DNA from: JBCBKU01 sp965267475
GTDB taxonomy: Bacteria; Pseudomonadota; Alphaproteobacteria; Rhodobacterales; Rhodobacteraceae
NCBI GenBank assembly: GCA_965267475.1
Contig: OZ254079.1
Location: 2,914,001 to 2,978,000 of the forward strand
Direction: 5' to 3'
DNA length: 64,000 bases
In this document: piece after piece, positions 44,313 through 53,100 of the stretch
How the letters are laid out: each line of letters begins with the position of its first letter
Numbering within the stretch: position 1 is the stretch's first letter
Program-made: the position numbers and the translations under genes
The notes under the pieces: generated by a model
Databases searched by the model: none
Told to the model about the DNA's origin: nothing
Seen by the model: the letters and a program-made list of their open reading frames with translations, nothing else

Positions 44313-44325
44313 GAGGAGATCTCCG

Positions 44326-45201
44326 ATGCTACGCATCCTCCCTGTTTTTGCCCTTCTCACCAGCCCCGTACTGGCCTGCCCGCAATACGATACGGTCGTC
44401 GCCGCCGTGCAGGGGGGCGACCAGGCCGGGGCCGAATTGCTTTATGAAGAGATCGTGTTCAGCGCCGCCTGCGACGATGCAATCCGGGAATGGGTGGCTG
44501 ACTATCTGGCACGCGAAAGCTTCCTTGGCGCCATGGCGGCGCAAGGCAGCGACGAGAAACGTGTCCTTCTGGAAAAAGCCCTCGGGTTCGAAAAGCACTG
44601 GCGCAGCTATGCCGAACTTGGCCGTGTTCACTGGTCGATGGGGCGTTATGCCGATGCCGCGGGTGCGTTCCAGTTGGCGCTGAATGAATTGTCGGAAGGG
44701 GATCAGAGCCACAAGGCCGACACCGATGAGATCGCCGAGGTCTATGAACTGGCAACCGCCGCACTGGCGCTTGCGGATGAACCGGTCGATTTGCCACGCA
44801 CACGGTCGGGCACAACAGGTGGCATCTTCACGACATCCATTCGCGGGTTCGAGATCGAAGAAGTCAGCCTGCCGATCACGTTCGAGTTCGATTCAACCGA
44901 ATTTGATGCGATCGGCCAGGAATACGCGGCGGCCCTCGTTGATCATGTCTCGCTGTCCGGCCCGGCTGTGGTCACGCTTGGCGGCCACACCGATCCCAAC
45001 GGCACGGAAGAGTACAACCTCGCCCTGTCCGAAGCGCGGGCCAACAAGGTGCGCACGCTGCTGGTCGAGGCTGGTTTCGCTGGCGAGGTACGCGTTTCCG
45101 GGTTTGGCGAAAGTCAGATCCCGCCTGCACCCCCGGGGATTGAACCCGGATCGGACGAACATCACCGTCTGGCGCGTCGGGTCGCCTTCTCCCTGAAATG
45201 A
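44326..45201 (+). CDS. OmpA-family periplasmic/outer-membrane protein
   Basis: This 291-residue protein has a signal peptide (LRILPVFALLTSPVLA) and a TPR-like helical middle (GRVHWSMGRYADAAGAFQLAL). The C-terminal OmpA peptidoglycan-binding domain reads PITFEFDSTEFDAIG, TLGGHTDPNGTEEYNLALSE, ARANKVRTLL. The Asp and Arg that bind diaminopimelate in OmpA domains are in place (TD..., ...RRV). The start at 44326 follows AGGAGATCTCCG. It could anchor the apparatus to the cell wall in place of a secretin-linked lipoprotein. ATGA overlap with the next caspase. Confidence 0.85.
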   Translation: MLRILPVFALLTSPVLACPQYDTVVAAVQGGDQAGAELLYEEIVFSAACDDAIREWVADYLARESFLGAMAAQGSDEKRVLLEKALGFEKHWRSYAELGRVHWSMGRYADAAGAFQLALNELSEGDQSHKADTDEIAEVYELATAALALADEPVDLPRTRSGTTGGIFTTSIRGFEIEEVSLPITFEFDSTEFDAIGQEYAAALVDHVSLSGPAVVTLGGHTDPNGTEEYNLALSEARANKVRTLLVEAGFAGEVRVSGFGESQIPPAPPGIEPGSDEHHRLARRVAFSLK

Positions 45202-46658
45202 AACTTGGTCTTGCCCTAGCAACCCTGGCTTTTGGCCTCGCGGGTCCTGCCTCGGCCGAGCGTATCTTCGGCCTGGTCATCGGGATCGATGACTACGCCT
45301 ATGTGCCGAAGCTCCATGGCGCGGTGAACGATGCCGAAGACATTGCTGACGCGCTCTCGGGGCTTGGGGCCGAGGTCACCTTGCTTCTGGACCGGGATGC
45401 AACCCGCGCTGCCATCCTCGGCGCCTGGGACGACGTCTTGGCCAAGGCCGACCCCGGCGACCGGTTGATCGTCAGTTATGCAGGGCATGGATCGAACGAG
45501 CCCGAGCACACCGCCGGTAGCGAAAAGGACGGTCGCGACGAAAACTTTCTGTTGGCGGGGTTTGCGCCACGCGGCGCGGCGGCCGGCGAACGCATTCGCG
45601 ATGACGAAATTGCAGATCTTTTGGAAAGAAGCCGCCATCTGGACGTGATCCTTGTGGCCGATGCCTGCCACGCGGGCACAGTCACCCGTAACCTGAACCC
45701 GTCCCTTGGGTACCGCTATGTCACGCCTTCCGGGCTTGAAGCCGACCCACTGCCGCCGCCTCCACCCCCGCCCGGGCCCGCCGAAGGACAAGACCAGGTC
45801 TCTCTGTTTCTTGCAGCCGTCAATGAAACCGAAAAGGTCCCGGAAGTCATGGTGGACGGCGAAGCACGCGGCGCCTTGTCTTACGCCTTCGCGAGCGGTC
45901 TGCGCGGTGCTGCCGATCTGGATCGCGATGGTACGCTCACCAAGGGTGAGCTTGAAACCCATGTCCGGCGCACCGTTCGGGTCTTGAGCGATGGCGTGCA
46001 ACTGCCGCAATCAGAACCGGCAGGCCAGGAAAACCGGTCGCTGCTGGAACTGCCAGACCTCGGCGCCCCGGTGGCAACACCAATACCCTTGCGCGAACGC
46101 CCCTTTGCCGATCTGCCACCGCTTGCCGCGGGCGCGTTGCGCCAGGACGGCGGGGCGGTGATTTCCGCGGTCGGTCAACTCGTCGCTGAGGTGCGAAACC
46201 CCGCAGACATTCGGGCTGTCGAAGCCAAGCACCGCCTGGTCCAAACCTTGAACGAGATTGCCGAACCGCCGCTGGACGTGCGGTTTGATCGGGGCGATCG
46301 CACCTATGTCGAAGGCGATAGGTTCTCAATTCAGGTCACAGGGCGGCAAAGCCGACACTTGACGCTGCTCAACATCGGATCTGACGGCACAATCGCCTAT
46401 CTTTACCCGATCCGCGACTACAATGACCCGGAAGAAGCGCCAGCAAACGACCGGATCGATCTGCCCGTCGCCGTGGCACAGCCGTTTGGGGCGGATCACG
46501 TTATCGCGGTTGAAACCGATATGTATGACAATGCTTTACGGCGCGACATTCAAGCGCTGGACGGCAAGCGCGACATCGCCACGCTTTGGGATCTGCTTCG
46601 CGCGTCAGACGTCCGCATCGGGCTTTTTCCCTTCTTCACCGCCAAGGCCGAGCTGTGA
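45198..46658 (+). CDS. Exported caspase-like (C14) protease with EF-hand loop and DUF4384-like C-terminus
   Basis: This 486-residue protein has a signal peptide (cut after PASA, residue 20). Its p20 domain has an intact dyad: SYAGHG (H97) and ADACHAG (C157). A proline run (PPPPPPPPG) at 186-193 is followed by a perfect EF-hand loop DLDRDGTLTKGE (240-251). The C-terminal SRHLTLLNIGSDGTIAYLYP is DUF4384-like, as in surface or periplasmic bacterial caspases. Metacaspases are often calcium-activated, and the EF-hand loop fits that. It forms an active/inactive pair with the pseudo-caspase two genes upstream. Confidence 0.9.
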   Translation: MKLGLALATLAFGLAGPASAERIFGLVIGIDDYAYVPKLHGAVNDAEDIADALSGLGAEVTLLLDRDATRAAILGAWDDVLAKADPGDRLIVSYAGHGSNEPEHTAGSEKDGRDENFLLAGFAPRGAAAGERIRDDEIADLLERSRHLDVILVADACHAGTVTRNLNPSLGYRYVTPSGLEADPLPPPPPPPGPAEGQDQVSLFLAAVNETEKVPEVMVDGEARGALSYAFASGLRGAADLDRDGTLTKGELETHVRRTVRVLSDGVQLPQSEPAGQENRSLLELPDLGAPVATPIPLRERPFADLPPLAAGALRQDGGAVISAVGQLVAEVRNPADIRAVEAKHRLVQTLNEIAEPPLDVRFDRGDRTYVEGDRFSIQVTGRQSRHLTLLNIGSDGTIAYLYPIRDYNDPEEAPANDRIDLPVAVAQPFGADHVIAVETDMYDNALRRDIQALDGKRDIATLWDLLRASDVRIGLFPFFTAKAEL

Positions 46659-47149
46659 CCCGCCCGCACCCCATCGTTTTTGCGTTTGGCGGAGCAACCT
46701 TGGCTTTATCGGTTGGCTTCCTGTCACATCCCGCGCTGGGATGGACGATAATCCTGTTCGGCATCCTCGGCGCGCTGGCCTGGACAGACGCCAGAACTGA
46801 AACCGTGCCGGACGGCCTTACCCTTGGTCTGGCGGCCACCGGGCTTGTTCATACCGCGCTGACCGGCGGAGCCTTGATACCTTTCCTTGTGCTTGCGGGG
46901 ATCCTCATTGCGCTCGGCCTGATCCAGGACCGGTTTTTCGACGATGGGGGCTGGTTCGGCAGCGGTGACTACTTCCTGTTCGCCGGGGCTGCGGCCTGGC
47001 TCGGCCCGTTCCTTTTGATCGATCTGATCCTGCTGACGACCGTCGCTCTGATCCTGCACGCGATCATCGTGCGGCGCACAACGCTGGCCCTTGCCCCGTC
47101 TCTGGCGGTGGCAATCGCCCTACTCTGGCTCGGAGGCCCCATCCTATGA
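46655..47149 (+). CDS. A24-type prepilin peptidase-like membrane protein
   Basis: This 164-residue polytopic protein starts at GTG 46655 inside the caspase stop (GTGA). It carries the two aspartates of type IV prepilin peptidases: D45 in WTDARTETVPD and D105 in FGSGD (GxGD motif), with about six membrane helices. It is short, like CpaA/TadV-type peptidases. In this locus the pilin-like peptides have no leader, so its substrate may be a TadE/TadG-like protein, or pilins encoded elsewhere. Confidence 0.82.
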   Translation: MTRPHPIVFAFGGATLALSVGFLSHPALGWTIILFGILGALAWTDARTETVPDGLTLGLAATGLVHTALTGGALIPFLVLAGILIALGLIQDRFFDDGGWFGSGDYFLFAGAAAWLGPFLLIDLILLTTVALILHAIIVRRTTLALAPSLAVAIALLWLGGPIL

Positions 47150-47931
47150 CCGACAAACGCGCACCCGACCTTCAGGTCATCACCAATGACCACCGCCCCT
47201 ATCAAGCGGACTTGACCGGGAAAGAGCCGTCCCTGACAGTCAAGACGGGGGGCAAGGGCATGACGGACGCGATCAGCGACATTTCAGAGACCGCGCAAAG
47301 CGAAGATACCGTCCGCCTTGCGTTCGAAACGGTTGAGGCGACCCTTCGCGCCGAGAACTGGTTTTTTGAAACCGTCCGCGCGGAATTGGCCAAGACCGCG
47401 CCGCTTAGCGATTTTCCGACGGTCATGGGCTCGAACGGGCATGACTATCTGCTGCACTTCACGCAGTTCCTGTTCTTCTTGAAAGCGCTCGATTGCACCG
47501 ATGCCGATCAGATCGCGAACTACATCGAAGCGCATAACGCCCGGATCGAAGGGCTGATCCAGGACCCGAATTTCACCAAAAGCAAGAACGAGTACAAAAA
47601 GGCGATCTTCCGGCCCGAGCGTAAGGCGAAGATCCTCGACACGATCCGAACGCTGCGCGCACCGGTTTTCGCGATCTATGAATACGGCCACCTGCTGATC
47701 GATGAGATGTCGCCCAAGACGACCGAGAAACTGATCGAAGATCTGCGCTATGGTGGCGTCCTTGCCCGGCGCACCGATGACCGGATGTCCGCAGATCAAA
47801 AGCGCATTCTGATCGCTTCCACCGGCTTTCTCGAAGACACGTACCGCCTGTCCTTGCTGATGCAGCGGCGGATGATCGCCATGGGATTGTCAGACGACGA
47901 ATTTCACCGCGCTAAGGCGTCGCAGGGCTAG
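47146..47931 (+). CDS. Cytosolic protein of unknown function at the end of the Tad-like operon
   Basis: This 261-residue soluble, helix-rich, charged protein has no signal peptide or recognised domain. Notable stretches: SNGHDYLLHFTQFLFFLKALDC, EARIEGL-type acidic helices, SKNEYKKAIFRPERKAKILD, and LRAPVFAIYEYGHLLIDEMS. It starts in an ATGA overlap with the prepilin peptidase gene, so it belongs to the same transcription unit. Its stop interlocks with that of the convergent Crp/Fnr gene. Confidence 0.6.
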   Translation: MTDKRAPDLQVITNDHRPYQADLTGKEPSLTVKTGGKGMTDAISDISETAQSEDTVRLAFETVEATLRAENWFFETVRAELAKTAPLSDFPTVMGSNGHDYLLHFTQFLFFLKALDCTDADQIANYIEAHNARIEGLIQDPNFTKSKNEYKKAIFRPERKAKILDTIRTLRAPVFAIYEYGHLLIDEMSPKTTEKLIEDLRYGGVLARRTDDRMSADQKRILIASTGFLEDTYRLSLLMQRRMIAMGLSDDEFHRAKASQG

Positions 47932-48638
47932 GCCTCGGCGAGCGTTTCAAGCGTATCCCGATCGCGGAGGATCAAATGCCGCCCGTCCTGCCCCAACACC
48001 TCAGCCTCGACCCAGGTCTTGATCTGGCGGTTGACGTTTTCCCGCGCGAGCCCGCTCAGTTCGCCGATTTCCTGTTGCGAAAACCGTTCGGCCAGGCGCA
48101 ACGCGCCATCCGAGCCGATCTCACCCCATTGGTCGAACAGCTTCATCAGCGCCCGCGCCAGACGCGGGCCCCCTTCGGTCAGGGATTGGGTCAGAAACAT
48201 CTCGGACGCGTTCCGGACCTTGTGGCACAGTTCGATGATCACGGCGCGGGCAATGGCCGGATCGGCGGTGACATGGGCCAGCACATTGTCGCGGGTCAGA
48301 ATCAGCCCCTGAACCTTGGTCGCAGCCACCGCATCCGCCGATCGCGCGCCCCCGTCCAAAGCCGCAATTTCGCCCAGAACCTCACCGGGGCCCATCTGCG
48401 CCAGAACAGATTTGCGGCCCCCGAAAGATGTGTTCGAAATCTCAACGCGCCCCATCTCGATCAGGATCAGGTGCGACCCGGGATCGCCCGCGGAAAAGAT
48501 CGTCTGTCCGGCGTCAAAAGACACCACGCGCGCGTCTTCGAACAGCGCGCGGCACCCCTTGGCGCCCATCGCCGCGACAAGGACGCCCTGCATCTGCTGG
48601 TTTGGAATTGCGCTTACGCCCATGGCCCGAGAACTCAC
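47928..48638 (-). CDS. Crp/Fnr family transcriptional regulator
   Basis: This 236-residue regulator has an N-terminal cyclic-nucleotide-binding fold (SAGDPGSHLILIEMGRVEIS, MGPGEVLGEIAALDGGARSADAVA) and a C-terminal winged helix (SQQEIGELSGLARENVNRQIKTW). The PEVLGE-AALDGGARSA stretch resembles the cAMP phosphate-binding cassette, so nucleotide sensing is plausible. No Fe-S cysteines as in FNR are seen. Initiation may be at Met 6 or Met 16 rather than the first ATG. It is divergent from the metallophosphoesterase operon that ends with a cyclase-domain protein, so both could share a regulatory loop. Confidence 0.88.
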   Translation of the reverse strand: MSSRAMGVSAIPNQQMQGVLVAAMGAKGCRALFEDARVVSFDAGQTIFSAGDPGSHLILIEMGRVEISNTSFGGRKSVLAQMGPGEVLGEIAALDGGARSADAVAATKVQGLILTRDNVLAHVTADPAIARAVIIELCHKVRNASEMFLTQSLTEGGPRLARALMKLFDQWGEIGSDGALRLAERFSQQEIGELSGLARENVNRQIKTWVEAEVLGQDGRHLILRDRDTLETLAEA

Positions 48639-48760
48639 AGCGCCGACCGCAATCCGTCAAGAAAAATCGGGGGCAATCCCGGCCCCGTGACCCAACAGGC
48701 ACAGCGGAATTCGTTGACAGGTCATCGGTTCCACGGCCCAATGTTGACGTAGGGGAAGCC

Positions 48761-50182
48761 ATGCTAAGACATTTTTGTATCTCGGATCTGCACGCAGGCG
48801 CACTGACAAGCCTTCTGACGGACCGCACCGGCAAGGGTCAGAAGATCAGCCCTGTCACGGAAGCCTTTGGAAAGGCGGCGAAATCCTTTCTCACGGCAGC
48901 CGGGTGCGATGGGCCGGACAAGGCGCAGCTTATCCTTCTGGGTGACGTCTTGGACCTGCAATTCTCCAAACGCGCGACGGCCACGACGTCCGCGCTGGGC
49001 TATCTGACCGCCCTTTCGGAAACGGGATGCTTTCAGGATGAGGTCCTGGCCACCGCCGGCAATCATGACCATGCGCTTTGGACCGATGCGCGCTTGGCCC
49101 TGCACGCGACCAACTTTGCCGCCGCCCCGGACGACACCGAGTACCGAGAGGCGACGCCAGCCTTCAAACCCGATCGCGGTGCGGAAAGCCGGCTTCTGAA
49201 CGCGCTTCTGGAAAAGGCCGGGTTCGGGAAAGCCGATTTGCGCTATCCCAATATCGGCTTCGGCACGAAAGAACGCGCGGTCTTCCTGCATCACGGCCAT
49301 TTTGTCGAAAGCGTGTATCGGCTCATGAGCGCGGTCAAAGACGCCTTCGAGGGTCAGCGCTCGGACTTAACAGCCGAAGATCTGGCGGCCGAAAACGCGG
49401 GCTGGATCGATTTTGCCTGGTCGACCTTCGGCGATGCGGCCGGACTTGGGCGGGACACCGAACTTCTTTACCAAAACCTCCTCACGTCGGTCGGGTATCG
49501 CCGCCTGGCAAAAGCCTGGTCCGAGACCATGGGGGAAGCGCTCTCCGATGCCTTGCCGATGAGCGGGAACATCAAGCTGCGGTCTTTGCTGAAGACCGCG
49601 TCCCGCGTCGGGCTCGACATGACGGTGGGCAAGTACCGCGACACCGAGCGATTTTCCGAAGGCGACGCGCTGACCTTCGACGGGATCGAGGGGCTGCGCT
49701 GGTATCTGGATGGTCCGTCGAAATCGCAGTTTGAAGAAGAGCTTGGCGGCCTCCCCAAAGATCTCACGTTCATCTTCGGGCACACTCACAAACCCTTCAC
49801 AAGCCGGATCACGGCGCGCGGATACCCCAGCGCGATCAAGGTGATGAACACGGGCGGGTGGACGTTGAACGGGCCGCGACTGGACAATGCTGAAGGCGCC
49901 TCGATCGTCCTGATCGACGACGCTCTGAACGTGGCCAATCTGCGCATCTTTCAGACTCCAAAAAACGGCGTTGTTCCAGATATTTACGTCGAGATGCTGT
50001 CGGATGGCGACGAAAGTGCCGAAAGCTTCCGAAAAGACATCCACGACTGGATCGCACAGTCACAGGAAGACTGGGATGCGCTTCGGGACGTGGCCTGCAA
50101 GGCATATCAGGATCGGCAACGCTATCTCCTCACGCTCACGGGCGACGCACAACACAAACTCATCATCAAGGCGGCGGAATAA
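48761..50182 (+). CDS. Calcineurin-like metallophosphoesterase
   Basis: This 473-residue phosphoesterase has all dimetal motifs: FCISDLHAG (D9, H11), LILLGDVLDLQF, ATAGNHDHALW and IFGHTHKPF. The start at 48761 lies behind AGGGGAAGCC; the reading frame extends about 330 bases upstream but the family N-terminus is the one chosen. The long middle part (about 150-300) is not conserved. It is followed 2 bases later by the GMC-hydrolase fusion gene, so they are one operon. The substrate (phosphodiester, phosphomonoester or nucleotide) is unknown. Confidence 0.88.
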   Translation: MLRHFCISDLHAGALTSLLTDRTGKGQKISPVTEAFGKAAKSFLTAAGCDGPDKAQLILLGDVLDLQFSKRATATTSALGYLTALSETGCFQDEVLATAGNHDHALWTDARLALHATNFAAAPDDTEYREATPAFKPDRGAESRLLNALLEKAGFGKADLRYPNIGFGTKERAVFLHHGHFVESVYRLMSAVKDAFEGQRSDLTAEDLAAENAGWIDFAWSTFGDAAGLGRDTELLYQNLLTSVGYRRLAKAWSETMGEALSDALPMSGNIKLRSLLKTASRVGLDMTVGKYRDTERFSEGDALTFDGIEGLRWYLDGPSKSQFEEELGGLPKDLTFIFGHTHKPFTSRITARGYPSAIKVMNTGGWTLNGPRLDNAEGASIVLIDDALNVANLRIFQTPKNGVVPDIYVEMLSDGDESAESFRKDIHDWIAQSQEDWDALRDVACKAYQDRQRYLLTLTGDAQHKLIIKAAE

Positions 50183-50184
50183 TC

Positions 50185-53100
50185 ATGCAGTGGACCCCGA
50201 TCTCTGAACCGCTGTCGCATGCCGAAAGCCACTATGAGGTGGTCGTCGTCGGATCAGGCTATGGCGCGGGCGTCGCCGCGTCGCGCCTGGCCCGGGCCGG
50301 TCGAAACGTCGCTGTCCTTGAACGTGGGCGCGAAATCGCGCCCGGCGACTATCCGAAGGCGCCCGGCACAGCCATGGCGGAAATGCAGGTGACCCTGTCC
50401 AAAACAGGGGACCGGATCGGCAACGCCGACAGTCTTTACGATTTCCGCGTTGGCGACGATGTGAACGTGCTTCTGGGCTGTGGCCTGGGCGGGACATCCC
50501 TGATCAACGCCAATGTCGCAATCGAACCTGACACGCGCATCTTCCGGCATTGGCCGAAGCCCTTCCGCGACAACCCTGACCTGTTGAAGCCGTTCTACAA
50601 ACGCGCGCGGATCATGCTGGGGTCGAAGCCCTACCCCGAAGGCAAAACGGTTCCCAAATTGGAGGCGCTGAAAAAATCGGCCGAGGGGATGGGCGCGCCC
50701 TTCTGGCGACCCGACATCAACGTGACCTTCGATGCCGGGTACAATGCCGCGGGTGTCTGGCAAGAAGCCTGCACCGATTGCGGTGATTGCGTGTCGGGCT
50801 GCAATTACGGCGCCAAGAACACGGTTCTGATGAACTATCTGCCCGATGCGGCGAAAAAAGGCGCGAAGATCTTCACGGGCGCCCATGTTTTGTCGCTTGG
50901 CCGGGACGTGAAAACTTGGGTTGTCCGGGTGAAACCGACCGACAGCAAGTCGAGCTCTGACATCGATGAAATTGAAATCAAAGCGGATTTCGTTGTCCTT
51001 GGTGCTGGCACCCTGGGCTCGACTGAAATCCTTCTGAAAAGCGCGAAAGAGATCGGCTTCAGCGACCGACTGGGCAAGGGGTTTTCAACGAATGGCGACG
51101 TTTGGGCCTTTGGATACAACGCCAATATGCCGGTGGCGCCGGACGATGACGAACGTCTGCCGACCTATTGCGTAGGCGCCGGCCCCCATACTGTCACCGC
51201 AGGACCGACGCCGCCGGGAGAGGCGAAATACCGCCCCGGCCCCTGCATCACCGGGCTGTTGGATCTGCGCGATCCGGACAAGCCGGTCGAAGCCGGCCTG
51301 ATTATCGAGGAAGGCGCGATGCCGGGCGCACTCGCTATGGCCTATGCGGCGGCCTTCCCGATGATGGACGCGCTTCTGGGCGACCCGTTCCGCTTCGGCG
51401 ATACCGGGCAGCGCCTAATGGACATGCAGAAACTGGCGGGGGACATTCAGGCGGATCCGCTTGGCTTGGCCCATCGCGCCTATGATGGTCCGGTGTCGCG
51501 CACGCTGCCGTTTCTGGTGATGAGCCACGACGCCTCAGACGGGGTTCTGACCCTTGAAAACGACACGGTGACAGTGGACTGGAAGCGCGCAGGTTATGAA
51601 CAGGCCTTTTTCAATGATGCCAAGGCCTTGCGCGACGCAAGCGATGCAATCCAGGCTGAATACATGCCCAATCCTCTTTGGCAGGACGCCTTCGGGAACC
51701 GGCTGGTCGCGGTGCATCCGCTGGGCGGCTGCTCCATGGGTGACAGTCACGAAAGCGGGGTGATCAACGACGCGTGTCAGGTCTTCGATGGCAAAGGCGG
51801 GCTGCATGACGGGCTGTTCGTGGTGGACGGCGCGGCAATCCCGCGATCCATCGGTGTGAACCCGCATCTGACGATTACAGCCGTGGCCGAGCGTGCCATG
51901 TCCTGCCTGATAGACGCTAAGAAATGGCCCTATGACGACACCCCGGCCAAGGACGATCTGGCCGATCTCGGGCCGCCACCGGGCATACCCGTCGACATTC
52001 TGGACATGCTGGACAGCGCCATCGCCGGGATCGAGCAAATCAAGCAGGCCATCGACAATCAGATGTGGGAACTCGCCCGGATGATGCTGATGGGCGTCTG
52101 GCGAAACGTTCTTTCGACGTACGAGACGTATAAGGACAAGCTTCACGGGCTGTTCCAACCGCCCGACCTTGCGACCTTCATCGGCAAGCTGGGCGATCCC
52201 GACCCGCAACGGGATATCGTCGGTCCGATCCTCGGCGAAATGCTCGATGTCTTGCGCCCGATCCGGGACGCGCTGGAACGCGGCGACTTCGCCAAGATCC
52301 AGGACATTGCCGAAACGAAGCTGGGCGATTTCTCTCCGCCCGTCTGTTTCAAGGAAACGATGACCGGCCGCGTGGTGAAATCAGGCCTCGACGATCCGCC
52401 ATCGCCGTTCGACCCCTATGAGGCGGCGGGTGACGGCCCCGCGAACGCTGTGTTCACGGGCACGGTCAAGGCCCCTGCCTTGAAGACGGCGATCACGCCC
52501 GGGAAATCGGGCGCCGAGATCAAGGACGCAACCTTCGAATGCGACGCGCTCGGCGGGTCGTTCGATGTTCAAAAGGGCCATTTCGACTTTCTGATCCCCG
52601 ACCCCGCCCGGATCGAAAGCTGGAACATGATCTATACCGGCGAACTAACCAAAGACGACGCACCGGATCCTCTGTTCTTCCGTGGAAAGAAAACGCTGGA
52701 GCGGCGCGAAGGGTCTCACTGGTGGAAGGATCTGACCGATCTGAGCGTCGATATCGCCGAAGATCCCAAGTTCGAAAAGATCGTCGCACGCGGCATGCTG
52801 CATGTGGAATTTGAAGAGGTGATCAAGCAGGCCAAAAACCTGAAGATTGAATACACCGCACTCGAACTGTTCACTGCGCTTTCGGAATCCCACACCGCAT
52901 TGAAGACCGCCTTCGATGACAACCCCCATGACCTTCTGAATGTCGTAAAGGATCTGGGTTTCCGGACCGGATGCGTCAAAGGCGTCTTGTTGGCGCTCAG
53001 CTATACCCAAGACTACAAGGACGCGCCTCAGGCGCTGGCCGCGGCCTATAAGGCCCAGGTCTTCGCGCGCATGGGCGGCCTGGTATTGCGCACCTATGGC

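Noticed and set aside
48714..48742. TTGACA followed by a -10 before the metallophosphoesterase gene
   Set aside because: The -35 is good but no spacing between 16 and 19 gives a -10 with more than three matches.
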